Notes: generated from the letters alone by a model not told the origin. Shown: positions 1-6,198, numbered from the stretch's first letter. The stretch: 7,935 nucleotides of DNA from Methyloceanibacter sp. (GCA_016649675.1 JAENXG010000110.1:1-7935), one strand, 5' to 3'. Made by a program: numbers and translations.

Positions 1-1
1 C

Positions 2-244
2 GGCATGCGTTGCCGGGTCGTTGTCGAAGCGAATGTTTCCGGGCTCAAAGTCGATCTTCGACTGAACTGGAAACAGGCCAAGACAAGCATCGCCGCAGCG
101 CCGAAAGAGCTTGGTTCCAACGGCGAAACGAGCCTTGCTGTGTCCGACGACAGCCACGAAGGCGCTGCGGCGTCGGTCGTCGTCTTCGATCAATCGGGAC
201 GGGTGCTCGACTACAAGCCAACGACCGTCGGAGAACAAACATGA
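2..244 (+). CDS. pglZ: C-terminal end of BREX PglZ (BrxZ), 5' end outside window
   Basis: Only the last 80 codons are present, reading in from the window edge to the TGA at 242-244. The fragment ends in a beta-rich tail with VVVFDQSGRVLDYKPT, which resembles the C-terminal tail I associate with BREX PglZ proteins. The catalytic alkaline-phosphatase-type domain lies outside the window, so the assignment rests mainly on context. The stop overlaps the brxL start as ATGA (241-244), indicating translational coupling, and pglZ followed directly by brxL is the classical BREX type 1 order (brxA-brxB-brxC-pglX-pglZ-brxL). In BREX, PglZ is an essential component of the complex that methylates host DNA and blocks phage replication. 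The ATG at position 5 is internal and is not the true start. A different gene upstream of brxL cannot be excluded from 80 residues. Confidence 0.72.
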   Translation, partial: GMRCRVVVEANVSGLKVDLRLNWKQAKTSIAAAPKELGSNGETSLAVSDDSHEGAAASVVVFDQSGRVLDYKPTTVGEQT

Positions 245-2295
245 CGATGGAATTGGACCATCTCGACAAGCTCGCAGCATCCGTTTTCGACGGATACCTT
301 GTTCGCAAGGACCTGGTACGCAAGTACTCGCGGCAATATCCTGTTCCGACCTATGTGGTCGAGTTCCTGCTGGGTCGCTACTGCGCGAGCATCGACGAGG
401 AAGAGATCACTGAGGGGCTGCAGATCGTTGAAAAGCAGCTCAAGGACCGCACTGTCCGGACCGGCGAGGAGGAACTCTTCAAGGCGCGCGCGAGAGAAAT
501 CGGGTCGGTCAAGATCATCGACATAGTCAAGGCCCGGCTCGACGCTAAGAACGACTGCTATGTCGCCGAGCTTCCGAGCTTGGTGCTCCGCGATGTCCGC
601 ATCGATGACGAGATGGTGCGCGAGAACGAGCGCATGCTGACCGATGGCTTCTATGCCGAAGTGACGCTCAGCTACGACGGAATCATCGCGCAAGAGAAGG
701 GCGGGCGTCCCTTCAAGGTCGATGCGCTGCGACCAATTCAGATGTCGAAGTCCGACGTCCTGGACATCTATACGAAGGCGCGGCGCGCGTTCACGACCAC
801 TGAATGGATCGACTTCCTAATGCGGTCAATTGGTCTGGAGCTCTCGGCCTTCACCGAGCGGGCCAAGCGAGTAGTGCTGCTCCGAATGGTCCCGTTCGTG
901 GAGCGTAACTACAATCTCGTCGAGCTTGGCCCACGCGGAACTGGCAAGAGTCATCTATTCCAGCAGATCTCGCCTTACGCCCACCTCATCTCCGGTGGCA
1001 AGGCGACCGTCGCCAAGATGTTCGTCAACAACGCGACCGGTCAGCGCGGTCTCGTTTGCCAGTACGATATCGTCTGCTTCGACGAGGTATCGGGCATCTC
1101 CTTCGATCAGAAGGACGGCGTCAACATCATGAAAGGCTACATGGCCTCTGGCCAGTTCAGCCGAGCTAAAGAGAACATCCGGGCTGAGGGAAGCATCGTC
1201 ATGGTCGGCAACCTCGACGTCGATGTCGAGCAGCAGCAGAAGATCGGCCATCTGCTGAGCCCTATGCCGCCGGAGATGCGTGACGACACTGCGTTCATGG
1301 ATCGCATTCACGCCTACGCGCCGGGCTGGGACTATCCAAAGCTGAAACCGGGCGAACACCTTACGGACCACTTCGGCCTCGTCAGCGACTTCCTGAGCGA
1401 GTGCTGGAGCCGCCTTCGCAGCGGCAACAGAGTTTCCGTCATGCAGGGTCGCGTTCACCTTGGCGGCGCGCTCAGCGGTCGTGACATTGAGGCGGTGAAC
1501 AAGACGGTCAGTGGCCTGACCAAGCTGATCTTGCCCGATCCAGAGATGCCGATTTCCGACGAGGACCTGGAATGGATTCTCCGGATCGCTCTGGAATCCC
1601 GACGCCGCGTAAAGGAACAGCAGCGGCGAGTCTTCAAGAGCGAGTTCCGTAACGCCCACTTCAGTTACATTCTCGGACCGGAGGGGGTCGAGCAGTTCGT
1701 CGCGACGCCCGAGCTTCATAGCGACGAGGCAATCGAGAGCGATCCCCTGCCGCCCGGCCAAGTCTGGGGTGTCAGTCTTGGTTCGTCAGAGACCGGTCCG
1801 GGCCTCTATCGGATCGACGTTACATGCGGGCCCGGGAGTGGCGTTAGAATCCTCAATCAGCCGACCTCACCTGCCTTCCGTGAAAGCGTCCGTGTCGGCG
1901 AGCAGAATCTGTACACGAGATCGAGGGAACTCGTGGGTGACCGGAACCCGCGAGAGGAAGAATTTTCGATCCAAATGCGTCAGATGGATGCCGACAAGTC
2001 TGGCGAGGGGCTCGGCGTCCCTGTACTGGTTGCCTTGTGCGGAGGACTATTGGGACGCAACACGCGTGGTGGGACAATCGTCGCCGGCGCTCTGAACCTA
2101 GGCGGTTCAATCGAGATGATTCCGAATGCCATTCGCGTTGCAGAACTCGCCATCGACAAGCAGGCCCAAACGCTCGTAATGCCTGTTTCGGCGCGGCGGC
2201 AGCTGGACGATCTGCCCGACGAACTTTGGACCAAGATCAGCATCGAGTTCTACAAGGACGGCCCCGACGCCGTGTTCAAGGCGCTCGTCGAGTAG
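241..2295 (+). CDS. brxL: BREX system AAA+ Lon-like protein BrxL
   Basis: A 684-residue protein, the usual BrxL size. The N-terminal region (about 1-210) carries the family's SVFDGYLVRKDLVRKY motif. The AAA+ core has Walker A GPRGTGKS (residues 230-237, K236), Walker B VCFDE (D281, E282), a sensor-1-like VMVGN (N324) and a possible arginine finger at R355. The C-terminal Lon-like domain covers about 575-684 and ends in ALVE. By hand alignment to Lon, the catalytic Ser position is G590 and the catalytic Lys position is I631, so protease activity is unlikely. Published work describes BrxL as a chambered ATP-dependent DNA-binding protein required for phage restriction. The start at 241 is preceded by GGAG (230-233) at 7-nt spacing and overlaps the pglZ stop. 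A second ATG at 247 is a less likely alternative. The open frame extending upstream to base 10 is read-through inside pglZ. Confidence 0.95.
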   Translation: MTMELDHLDKLAASVFDGYLVRKDLVRKYSRQYPVPTYVVEFLLGRYCASIDEEEITEGLQIVEKQLKDRTVRTGEEELFKARAREIGSVKIIDIVKARLDAKNDCYVAELPSLVLRDVRIDDEMVRENERMLTDGFYAEVTLSYDGIIAQEKGGRPFKVDALRPIQMSKSDVLDIYTKARRAFTTTEWIDFLMRSIGLELSAFTERAKRVVLLRMVPFVERNYNLVELGPRGTGKSHLFQQISPYAHLISGGKATVAKMFVNNATGQRGLVCQYDIVCFDEVSGISFDQKDGVNIMKGYMASGQFSRAKENIRAEGSIVMVGNLDVDVEQQQKIGHLLSPMPPEMRDDTAFMDRIHAYAPGWDYPKLKPGEHLTDHFGLVSDFLSECWSRLRSGNRVSVMQGRVHLGGALSGRDIEAVNKTVSGLTKLILPDPEMPISDEDLEWILRIALESRRRVKEQQRRVFKSEFRNAHFSYILGPEGVEQFVATPELHSDEAIESDPLPPGQVWGVSLGSSETGPGLYRIDVTCGPGSGVRILNQPTSPAFRESVRVGEQNLYTRSRELVGDRNPREEEFSIQMRQMDADKSGEGLGVPVLVALCGGLLGRNTRGGTIVAGALNLGGSIEMIPNAIRVAELAIDKQAQTLVMPVSARRQLDDLPDELWTKISIEFYKDGPDAVFKALVE

Positions 2296-2336
2296 TCTGG
2301 TTTGTTCAATGATCAACGCACTTTTTTCCGAGCAAG

Positions 2337-2352
2337 GCGCTGGCTCCAGCGC
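2337..2352 (+). terminator. Hairpin downstream of brxL, possible operon end
   Basis: The inverted repeat GCGCTGG / CCAGCGC has only two bases between its arms, so the real hairpin would have a 6-bp stem and a 4-nt loop. It starts about 41 nt after the brxL stop, where a BREX operon would end. No T-run follows on the plus strand; a T6 run at 2322-2327 precedes the hairpin instead. It is therefore not a canonical intrinsic terminator and could simply be a stable 3' end. Confidence 0.3.
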
Positions 2353-2518
2353 GGCGCAATCGGTCGAACAGGACTAGGGACTACCGTCTCTCCAGGCCTC
2401 CCCTTCCTCAAGTAAGCAAGAGCATCAGATACTCAAACCTTGGGCCGCGATTCTTTATCGAAAGGAACCGAACCGTGACGTCACCACCTGAGAAAATTGC
2501 GCAGAGAAGTCTCCGGGT

Positions 2519-2535
2519 GAGCCCAAATTGGGCTC
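2519..2535. repeat. Perfect inverted repeat GAGCCCAA-A-TTGGGCTC
   Basis: Two 8-nt arms separated by one base form a perfect dyad. It sits just outside the diverged repeat that flanks the tRNA-Ser fragment. Similar AATT-centred dyads occur at 2670-2682 and 7042-7068, also beside the putative attachment regions. Such elements can be operators or arm-type binding sites for integrase or excisionase. That role is inference from position only. Confidence 0.6.
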
Positions 2536-2669
2536 TCTGGGGTCGGTTGTGGCGAGTTTCCGGAGGCTAACCCCCGGATAGTTCGCACCAATTTCAATGA
2601 GGCGTATTTTTTTTCAAAAACAATAGACTAACTGGCGGAGAGGGTGGGATTCGAACTCACGGTACGGTT
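2533..2669 (-). repeat. Distal copy of tRNA-Ser attachment-region repeat
   Basis: This 137-nt stretch aligns without gaps to 7101-7237. By hand count 102 of 137 positions match (about 74%): 36 of 37 within the tRNA-derived part (2633-2669) and about 66% in the outer part. The shared outer landmarks are CTCTCTG, GGCTAACCC, AATTTC and GACTA. Near-identity in the tRNA portion next to a strongly diverged flank is expected if the tRNA segment is a conserved integrase core site and the flanks come from two related but distinct elements. The direct orientation matches attL/attR geometry. Confidence 0.75.
2633..2669 (-). pseudogene. tRNA-Ser 3' fragment, probable att site
   Basis: Read on the minus strand, this is the last 37 nt of a tRNA-Ser: part of the variable arm, a TTCGAAT T-loop, the 3' acceptor strand, the discriminator G and an encoded CCA. 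It differs from the intact gene (7201-7237) at one base, at 2657, where T replaces C. On the tRNA strand this turns the T-stem GTGGG into GTGAG and breaks a pair. The 5' half of the tRNA is absent: similarity stops at 2669 and the next sequence is the dyad GGCAAA-A-TTTGCC. It cannot be a functional tRNA. A 3' tRNA fragment in direct orientation is the usual scar of tyrosine-integrase insertion. Confidence 0.85.
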
Positions 2670-2682
2670 GGCAAAATTTGCC
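2670..2682. repeat. Inverted repeat GGCAAA-A-TTTGCC at fragment edge
   Basis: A perfect 6-nt dyad with a one-base centre begins at the exact point where similarity to the intact tRNA ends. A dyad abutting the core could be part of the recombination site or a binding site for an element-encoded regulator. No nearby gene gives independent support. Confidence 0.5.
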
Positions 2683-2695
2683 TTTGAATTCTCGG

Positions 2696-2752
2696 CAGAA
2701 TTTCCCGCTTCATCGGCCGAATTGGGCTTCGGAGAAATTTTCGCGCCTTAGC
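2696..2752 (+). repeat. 57-nt dispersed repeat, copy 1
   Basis: The segment starting CAGAATTT and ending CGCCTTAGC matches 6126-6181 at about 81% by hand (roughly 10 mismatches and one single-base gap). The best-kept blocks are CAGAATTT, CTTCAT and GAGAAATTTTC. Copy 1 begins 27 nt from the tRNA fragment; copy 2 cuts a beta-propeller gene remnant. A weaker relative may lie at 7040-7085, next to the other tRNA-side repeat. The association with junctions suggests an element end or integration arm. I cannot name the family. Confidence 0.65.
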
Positions 2753-2949
2753 GCTGGTTTGCTAGGGTGCACCTCAGTCTCCGAGGTCCGGTTATCCTTG
2801 TGGGAGTATCAAAGAACTCATTCAGGAACGGGACGCCCGCTTCGACCTCTGCGCTTGAAGCTTTTGGGTAGAAGCCTTCAATAGGCTGAGTGGGTCACCG
2901 CTCGCTGCTGGGACTCCCAAGTTTTAGTCCGAGTGTCGGCTATCCATCG
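2753..2949. other. Non-coding stretch downstream of the orphan membrane gene
   Basis: I see no credible gene. An open frame across 2678-2884 starts inside the dispersed repeat, and its first residues are only that repeat in translation. An imperfect hairpin with arms near 2855-2863 and 2873-2881 lies about 70 nt beyond the stop of the minus-strand gene at 2950; it has no T-run and is not called a terminator. Confidence 0.4.
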
Positions 2950-3459
2950 CTATCGCGGATTCCGCTCTCCCCAGGCGGCAGCATCAATGCGCTCCGTCTT
3001 CACCTTGTGAATGATGATATCTGTCGAAACGGTCTGTGCTGCAGAGCCCGCCCTCAAGTTGCTTGGCCTCGTAACGACTGAACTTGCCAATCGCGCCGCC
3101 AACAAGCTCGCGTCACCGACGGCCACTTCTGGTGCCCCAGCGTCCGCCATCCGAATTCCGCACCACACGATTGCAGCAAGCCCTAAGCCAGGCAGAACTA
3201 ATAAGAGTAGGCACATCATGGCTACGGCACGACCACTCACTTTTCCAATGGGTGCAGAGAACGTTTTTATGGTCGTGGGCTTATTTGGAGCAGCAGGCAC
3301 GGGACATGAAAGCTGAATTGTCGGCTTCGCCGTCCCGGCGCCGTTCGCATAAAACTTCGCCGACGATTTGATGAGCTCCAGCCCGCGAGGCGGTTGCAAC
3401 GGCGGTACGGCGACCAGACCTGGCGAGCGATCCCTCATTTGAGCCTTGCACCGACGCAT
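2950..3459 (-). CDS. Orphan single-pass membrane protein, unknown function
   Basis: A 169-residue protein I do not recognise. The start chosen is the ATG at 3459, preceded by GGAGAG (3464-3469) four bases upstream. A TTG at 3471 in the same frame would add four residues but would use that ribosome site as coding sequence. Residues 1-77 are polar and Pro/Lys-containing, with no signal sequence. Residues about 78-102 form one strong hydrophobic segment (around MMCLLLLVLPGLGLAAIVW), and about 67 residues follow, rich in Ala, Ser and Val. The likely topology is one membrane span with two soluble tails. There is no enzymatic motif and no partner gene within 400 nt. The hydrophobic segment and ribosome site argue for a real gene, but an overlapping plus-strand frame (3011-3316) shows that chance openness is possible in this region. 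Confidence 0.5.
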   Translation of the reverse strand: MRRCKAQMRDRSPGLVAVPPLQPPRGLELIKSSAKFYANGAGTAKPTIQLSCPVPAAPNKPTTIKTFSAPIGKVSGRAVAMMCLLLLVLPGLGLAAIVWCGIRMADAGAPEVAVGDASLLAARLASSVVTRPSNLRAGSAAQTVSTDIIIHKVKTERIDAAAWGERNPR

Positions 3460-3573
3460 GCCACTCTCCAAAACGCCGTCGAGAAGCGACGAGGAAGCCC
3501 TCGACCAAGAAGTCAGGAGATCTTCCGTACTCGATTGACGTAGTGACGCGGTACCAAAACGCTCAACTTACTG

Positions 3574-3741
3574 ATGCCCTCAGGCACCTGGGGAGCATGG
3601 TCTACCCAGAGGCCTATCTTTGCGGATGTGGGGTCGCAACGCAAGGAAGATTGGAGACGGCTTTTCATTGCAGCGAAGGTGGACGCCTTCATCTTCACAA
3701 AGCGGCACGACAGCGAACAAGCTAGAAACGGCGCTGCTTGA
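3574..3741 (+). CDS. Doubtful 55-residue ORF, possible gene remnant
   Basis: Translation from the ATG at 3574 to the TGA at 3739-3741 gives 55 residues with a natural-looking composition. It includes RPIFADVGSQRKEDWRRLF and later KVDAFIFTKRHDSEQ, with alternating hydrophobic and charged stretches and mostly G/C third positions in that part. No ribosome binding site precedes the ATG, and the frame is open upstream only to 3547. It may be the tail of a decayed gene rather than an intact small protein. A GC-rich hairpin follows 14 nt after the stop (3756-3770). I recognise no family. Confidence 0.25.
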   Translation: MPSGTWGAWSTQRPIFADVGSQRKEDWRRLFIAAKVDAFIFTKRHDSEQARNGAA

Positions 3742-3755
3742 ACTCTGAGAGCGCT

Positions 3756-3770
3756 CGCGGTCAAACCGCG
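3756..3770. repeat. GC-rich hairpin CGCGGT-CAA-ACCGCG
   Basis: A perfect 6-bp stem with a 3-nt loop, 14 nt downstream of the small ORF. There is no T-run on either side, so terminator function is unproven. Confidence 0.4.
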
Positions 3771-3840
3771 GACTGCGTCACAGCCACAACCCCGACTATA
3801 GCGTTAGCCTTGGACCAACGGGATGCCGATCGAGCGAATG

Positions 3841-3877
3841 TCCGCTTCTGACCCTAAGCGGAGATCATAAAGCTCCG
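3841..3877 (-). terminator. Overlapping alternative hairpins beyond the secreted-protein gene
   Basis: TCCGCTT (3841-3847) pairs perfectly with AAGCGGA (3856-3862) around an 8-nt loop. CGGAG (3859-3863) can instead pair with CTCCG (3873-3877). The two stems share bases and so exclude each other. They begin 23 nt past the stop of the minus-strand gene (TAG at 3901-3903). There is no T-tract, so this is at most a weak or Rho-assisted 3' end. A ten-base tandem repeat (3884-3893 and 3894-3903, TCTCGACCT plus one variable base) overlaps the gene's stop codon. Confidence 0.3.
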
Positions 3878-3900
3878 TCAAGGTCTCGACCTGTCTCGAC

Positions 3901-5871
3901 CTAGCCTGTGTCGCGCGGTGGCCGACGGCGCTCGTGGAACCACGCGCGGTATTCCTGCATTTTCGCGCGTTGCGCCGACGAGGCGTGCCGCTTGCAGGTC
4001 GAGGCCTCCTCGCTCCCCTCAGGCGCGCCCCATCTGAGCTCGACACAGTCGTTCGGATTGTACGCCAACTCGAGATCGGTCGCCCGATCGAGCACGTCTT
4101 TGAGCGCGAGCGTCCATGTGGAACCGTCGCTGCGAGTGTAAGAAAACTTCCGCGTCGAAAGCTCCGTCGCAAGCACGCCCTCCAATTCCGCTTTCACGTC
4201 CGCGGCGCTCTTGCCCTCCGGCATCGCGTAGCGCTCCGACCGCCGCGCGACGCGATCCGGAAACCCACGCACTACATCCATGGCGATCAGCAGCCGCAAA
4301 TCTCGCGACGGCGTCGCGAAATCCTCCCACGCCCCGGTCGTCTCGAAGATCGACGCGCCATCCGGCATGGCTGCCTCGCCGCCTCCATCGTTCTGATATT
4401 TTCGCCCGTTTTCGACCGAGAGCCCCCGCATCTTCACTTGCTCCTCGAAAGACGTGATTGCGTCCTCTATTGCCCGCAAGGGATCTAGCGGCTTTGGCGA
4501 AATCACGTCGTCCATCCGATCATAAAAGTCTTCGACCCCGAGCTGAGACTGCTCGAGCGAAAAGTCGCCATATTGCGGATCCTTAGCGATTTCCGCGTTG
4601 GTCAGCCGCCGCAAGCCTCTCTTCTCGCGCACGATCGGCCGGAAGCGTTTGAACCCGGGGCTACCCAGAGAGGGATCCTGTGCGAACAGGAAATTGCCGC
4701 GCCAGAAGCGCTTCCGCGCAACCGTTCCGTCAGGTTGCGCATCGACGGCAAGCAGGACGCCTGCGGCGTCGCCCGACTGCGCCACGCGCTTCGCCAGCAC
4801 CAGGACGTGGCCGTAAGGATCGGCGTAGATTGTTCCCGGACGCAGCGTCTCCTCCTTAAGAGGAACAGGATAATAGTCGGTGTTGTCATCACCCGCCTGC
4901 GTCCGCCCGTTTCCGGACTGGACGCCGTTCGCGACGGTCGTTCCCACATAATATCCGAAACCCTGCACGAGCCCCCGCGGCCGAGGCGCGGCCCGAGGTA
5001 TCCTGAGGACGGTTGGCTGGCCGAAAATTCCAAATAGGCCGGCATTCGCGACTTCTTCCACGGGTTCTTCTACGGGCGGCGCGGACGCAGGCTCCTCGTT
5101 TTGAATGTTCCACCACTGGGGGCATTTGGGCGGCTGGCCGCCTGCGCCCCGCGTGCATTTCGCATAACCGAACGGCAAGCCCATCTTGAAGGCGAAATAC
5201 GCGCGCAAAAAATACGGGAGGTCGGCGCAGTCGGGCTGAAGGATGAGTGACTTCTCGTCTTCACGCAGACCCAGATGATCGAACAGAAAGTTACGTGATG
5301 GATCGCGCAGCACTTCATGCAGCGCAGGCCATGATAGTTCCGCATCGAGCGGCGCGTCGAACAGCTTCTCTATCCATGCGGAGTACAGATTTTCAGTCCC
5401 GCGATTCCACGTGTCGCGCAATGGCCAGACACTCCCGCGCGTCGCGTGCGGCGGTGGCGACTGTTGACGGTGCACGACGATTTCCCGAGTTATCGTGCTG
5501 CACTCCGATGCGCCGTCACGCACGAGTTGTGCATGCCACGCGCCAACTGCTGGCGACGCAACCTCCACGAACCAGAAATAGGGCGGGCCGCCCTGCCGCT
5601 CGCCCGATTTGGCCGCGACGCTTCCATCGGGCGCGATCAGCGAAAGCTCGCCGTCGAGCTGCTTCTCGGAGGCAAATAGGACGCGTAGAGGCGCGCCTTT
5701 CCAGGGTGTGAGGGGCGAGGACAAAACCGCGACGTCGGATGCGTCACCGCAGCTGTCTTCGGCGGCTTCAGCCTGGGAGCCCGAGAATAGGAAGATGGAA
5801 AAAAGACAAAAAGTGCCCCGGACCAGCGCCAAGGCTGTGATGGCAGCAGCGGACGGACGTAAGGAAAGCAA
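3901..5871 (-). CDS. Secreted protein with probable papain-like (NlpC/P60-type) domain
   Basis: A 656-residue protein from a TTG start at 5871, chosen because GGGAAGG (5879-5885) lies 7 nt upstream and the N-terminus is then a good signal peptide (basic start, hydrophobic stretch about 8-32, likely cleavage near AEA|AED at 36/37). An in-frame TTG at 5937 would add 22 polar residues before the signal. About 45-135 looks like an Ig-type beta sandwich with two cysteines (C41, C124). A helix then carries DCADLPYFLRAYF (C215), a Pro/Glu-rich linker follows (about 259-273), a strand has GTIYADPYGHVLVL (H355), and LLAVDAQPDG comes next (D377). Cys at a helix start, then Gly-His-Val on a strand, then an acid, is the layout of papain-like peptidases and amidases. 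The C-terminus has NPNDCVELRWG (C609), C626 and a basic tail. Export, the fold and hydrolase activity are inferred; the substrate is unknown. The gene stands alone on its strand. Confidence 0.8.
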   Translation of the reverse strand: MLSLRPSAAAITALALVRGTFCLFSIFLFSGSQAEAAEDSCGDASDVAVLSSPLTPWKGAPLRVLFASEKQLDGELSLIAPDGSVAAKSGERQGGPPYFWFVEVASPAVGAWHAQLVRDGASECSTITREIVVHRQQSPPPHATRGSVWPLRDTWNRGTENLYSAWIEKLFDAPLDAELSWPALHEVLRDPSRNFLFDHLGLREDEKSLILQPDCADLPYFLRAYFAFKMGLPFGYAKCTRGAGGQPPKCPQWWNIQNEEPASAPPVEEPVEEVANAGLFGIFGQPTVLRIPRAAPRPRGLVQGFGYYVGTTVANGVQSGNGRTQAGDDNTDYYPVPLKEETLRPGTIYADPYGHVLVLAKRVAQSGDAAGVLLAVDAQPDGTVARKRFWRGNFLFAQDPSLGSPGFKRFRPIVREKRGLRRLTNAEIAKDPQYGDFSLEQSQLGVEDFYDRMDDVISPKPLDPLRAIEDAITSFEEQVKMRGLSVENGRKYQNDGGGEAAMPDGASIFETTGAWEDFATPSRDLRLLIAMDVVRGFPDRVARRSERYAMPEGKSAADVKAELEGVLATELSTRKFSYTRSDGSTWTLALKDVLDRATDLELAYNPNDCVELRWGAPEGSEEASTCKRHASSAQRAKMQEYRAWFHERRRPPRDTG

Positions 5872-5927
5872 CTGAGCGCCTTCCCTCTTTGAGCGCAGCC
5901 TAGAAATATTGTCAAAGCTTTGGCTGA

Positions 5928-6161
5928 ATGATGGCAAAGTCCATACAGACGGTGAAAGGCCCGAGCGGTTTAAGCGTGGCTGCAGTGGGTCACCTTAGTC
6001 AGGCCGTCGGCGACGCCTTAGAGAGGGTGTATGTGCCAGAAGTCCGATCCAACGCGGTCGATGTGATCGATCCAATCACCTTCAAGGTCGTCGACCAATT
6101 CAGCTCCGGCGCCGCTTCTCTTGGACAGAATTTACCCCTTCATTCGCCAATTGACCTTTAG
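5928..6161 (+). pseudogene. Fragment of YncE-like (YVTN) beta-propeller gene
   Basis: Residues 23-61 of this 77-codon frame (5994-6110) include ERVYVPEVRSNAVDVIDP and then FKVVDQF, one blade of the YVTN/YncE beta-propeller family (YVPNS..NTVDVID...KVVD.F.VG). Real members have several such blades over 300 or more residues. Here the match stops at about 6113, and from 6126 the frame simply translates the 57-nt dispersed repeat to a TAA-type end at 6159-6161. The 5' part lacks a convincing signal peptide, so the gene may be cut at both ends. It opposes the secreted-protein gene, whose start at 5871 is only 57 nt away. It is probably a non-functional remnant that dates an insertion or deletion at 6113-6126. 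Confidence 0.65.
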
Positions 6162-6181
6162 AGAAATTTTCCCGCCTGAGC
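6126..6181 (+). repeat. 57-nt dispersed repeat, copy 2 (56 nt)
   Basis: It begins CAGAATTT and ends CGCCTGAGC, about 81% identical to 2696-2752 in the same orientation with one base fewer. It starts about 13 nt after the beta-propeller similarity ends and stops 17 nt before the dehydrogenase stop codon. It therefore lies at a junction between unrelated sequences, consistent with an element end or a recombination scar. Confidence 0.65.
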
Positions 6182-6198
6182 TTGTGACTGCAAGCATG

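Larger units (their letters stand above)
2296..2632. other. Gene-poor junction region after the BREX operon
   Basis: No convincing gene is present. The stretch holds the post-brxL hairpin, a perfect TGACGTCA palindrome (2476-2483), the inverted repeat at 2519-2535, and from about 2533 a diverged copy of the sequence downstream of the intact tRNA-Ser (7101-7200). An AT-rich run with T8 at 2607-2614 stands out against the GC-rich background. A 31-codon ORF (2475-2570, GTG start with an AAAGGA upstream) overlaps the repeat and resembles nothing I recognise. The region looks like the scarred end of an integrated element. Confidence 0.55.
3460..3900. other. Sparse region with one doubtful small ORF and hairpins
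   Basis: No gene can be called with confidence. The region holds the 55-codon ORF at 3574-3741, a GC-rich hairpin CGCGGT-CAA-ACCGCG at 3756-3770, and two overlapping inverted repeats at 3841-3877 beyond the end of the minus-strand secreted-protein gene. An 83-codon minus-strand frame (3513-3764) opposes the small ORF and looks less protein-like. The region may be decayed coding sequence. Confidence 0.4.

Noticed and set aside
10..240. In-frame extension of brxL upstream to base 10
   Set aside because: It overlaps the pglZ reading frame, has Arg-rich shadow composition, and the ATG at 241 has a good ribosome site and the family N-terminus.
955..1761. 268-codon antisense frame inside brxL
   Set aside because: It lies opposite the conserved AAA+ core and is explained by GC-rich third-position bias; there is no recognisable domain or ribosome site.
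2322..2327. T6 run after brxL as the tail of an intrinsic terminator
   Set aside because: The T run precedes the hairpin at 2337-2352 on the plus strand, the wrong order for an intrinsic terminator of brxL, and no GC-rich stem lies immediately upstream of it.
2475..2570. 31-codon GTG-start ORF with an AAAGGA upstream
   Set aside because: It overlaps the att-region repeat, is very short and resembles no known small protein; the ribosome-site match could be chance.
2678..2884. 68-codon ORF in the gap after brxL
   Set aside because: Its N-terminal third is only the 57-nt repeat translated, and the rest shows no protein-like pattern or ribosome site.
4573..5037. 154-codon plus-strand frame inside the secreted-protein gene
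   Set aside because: It is the complement of a well-formed exported protein, has Arg-rich shadow composition and lacks protein features. The same applies to 5247-5711 and 3934-4488.
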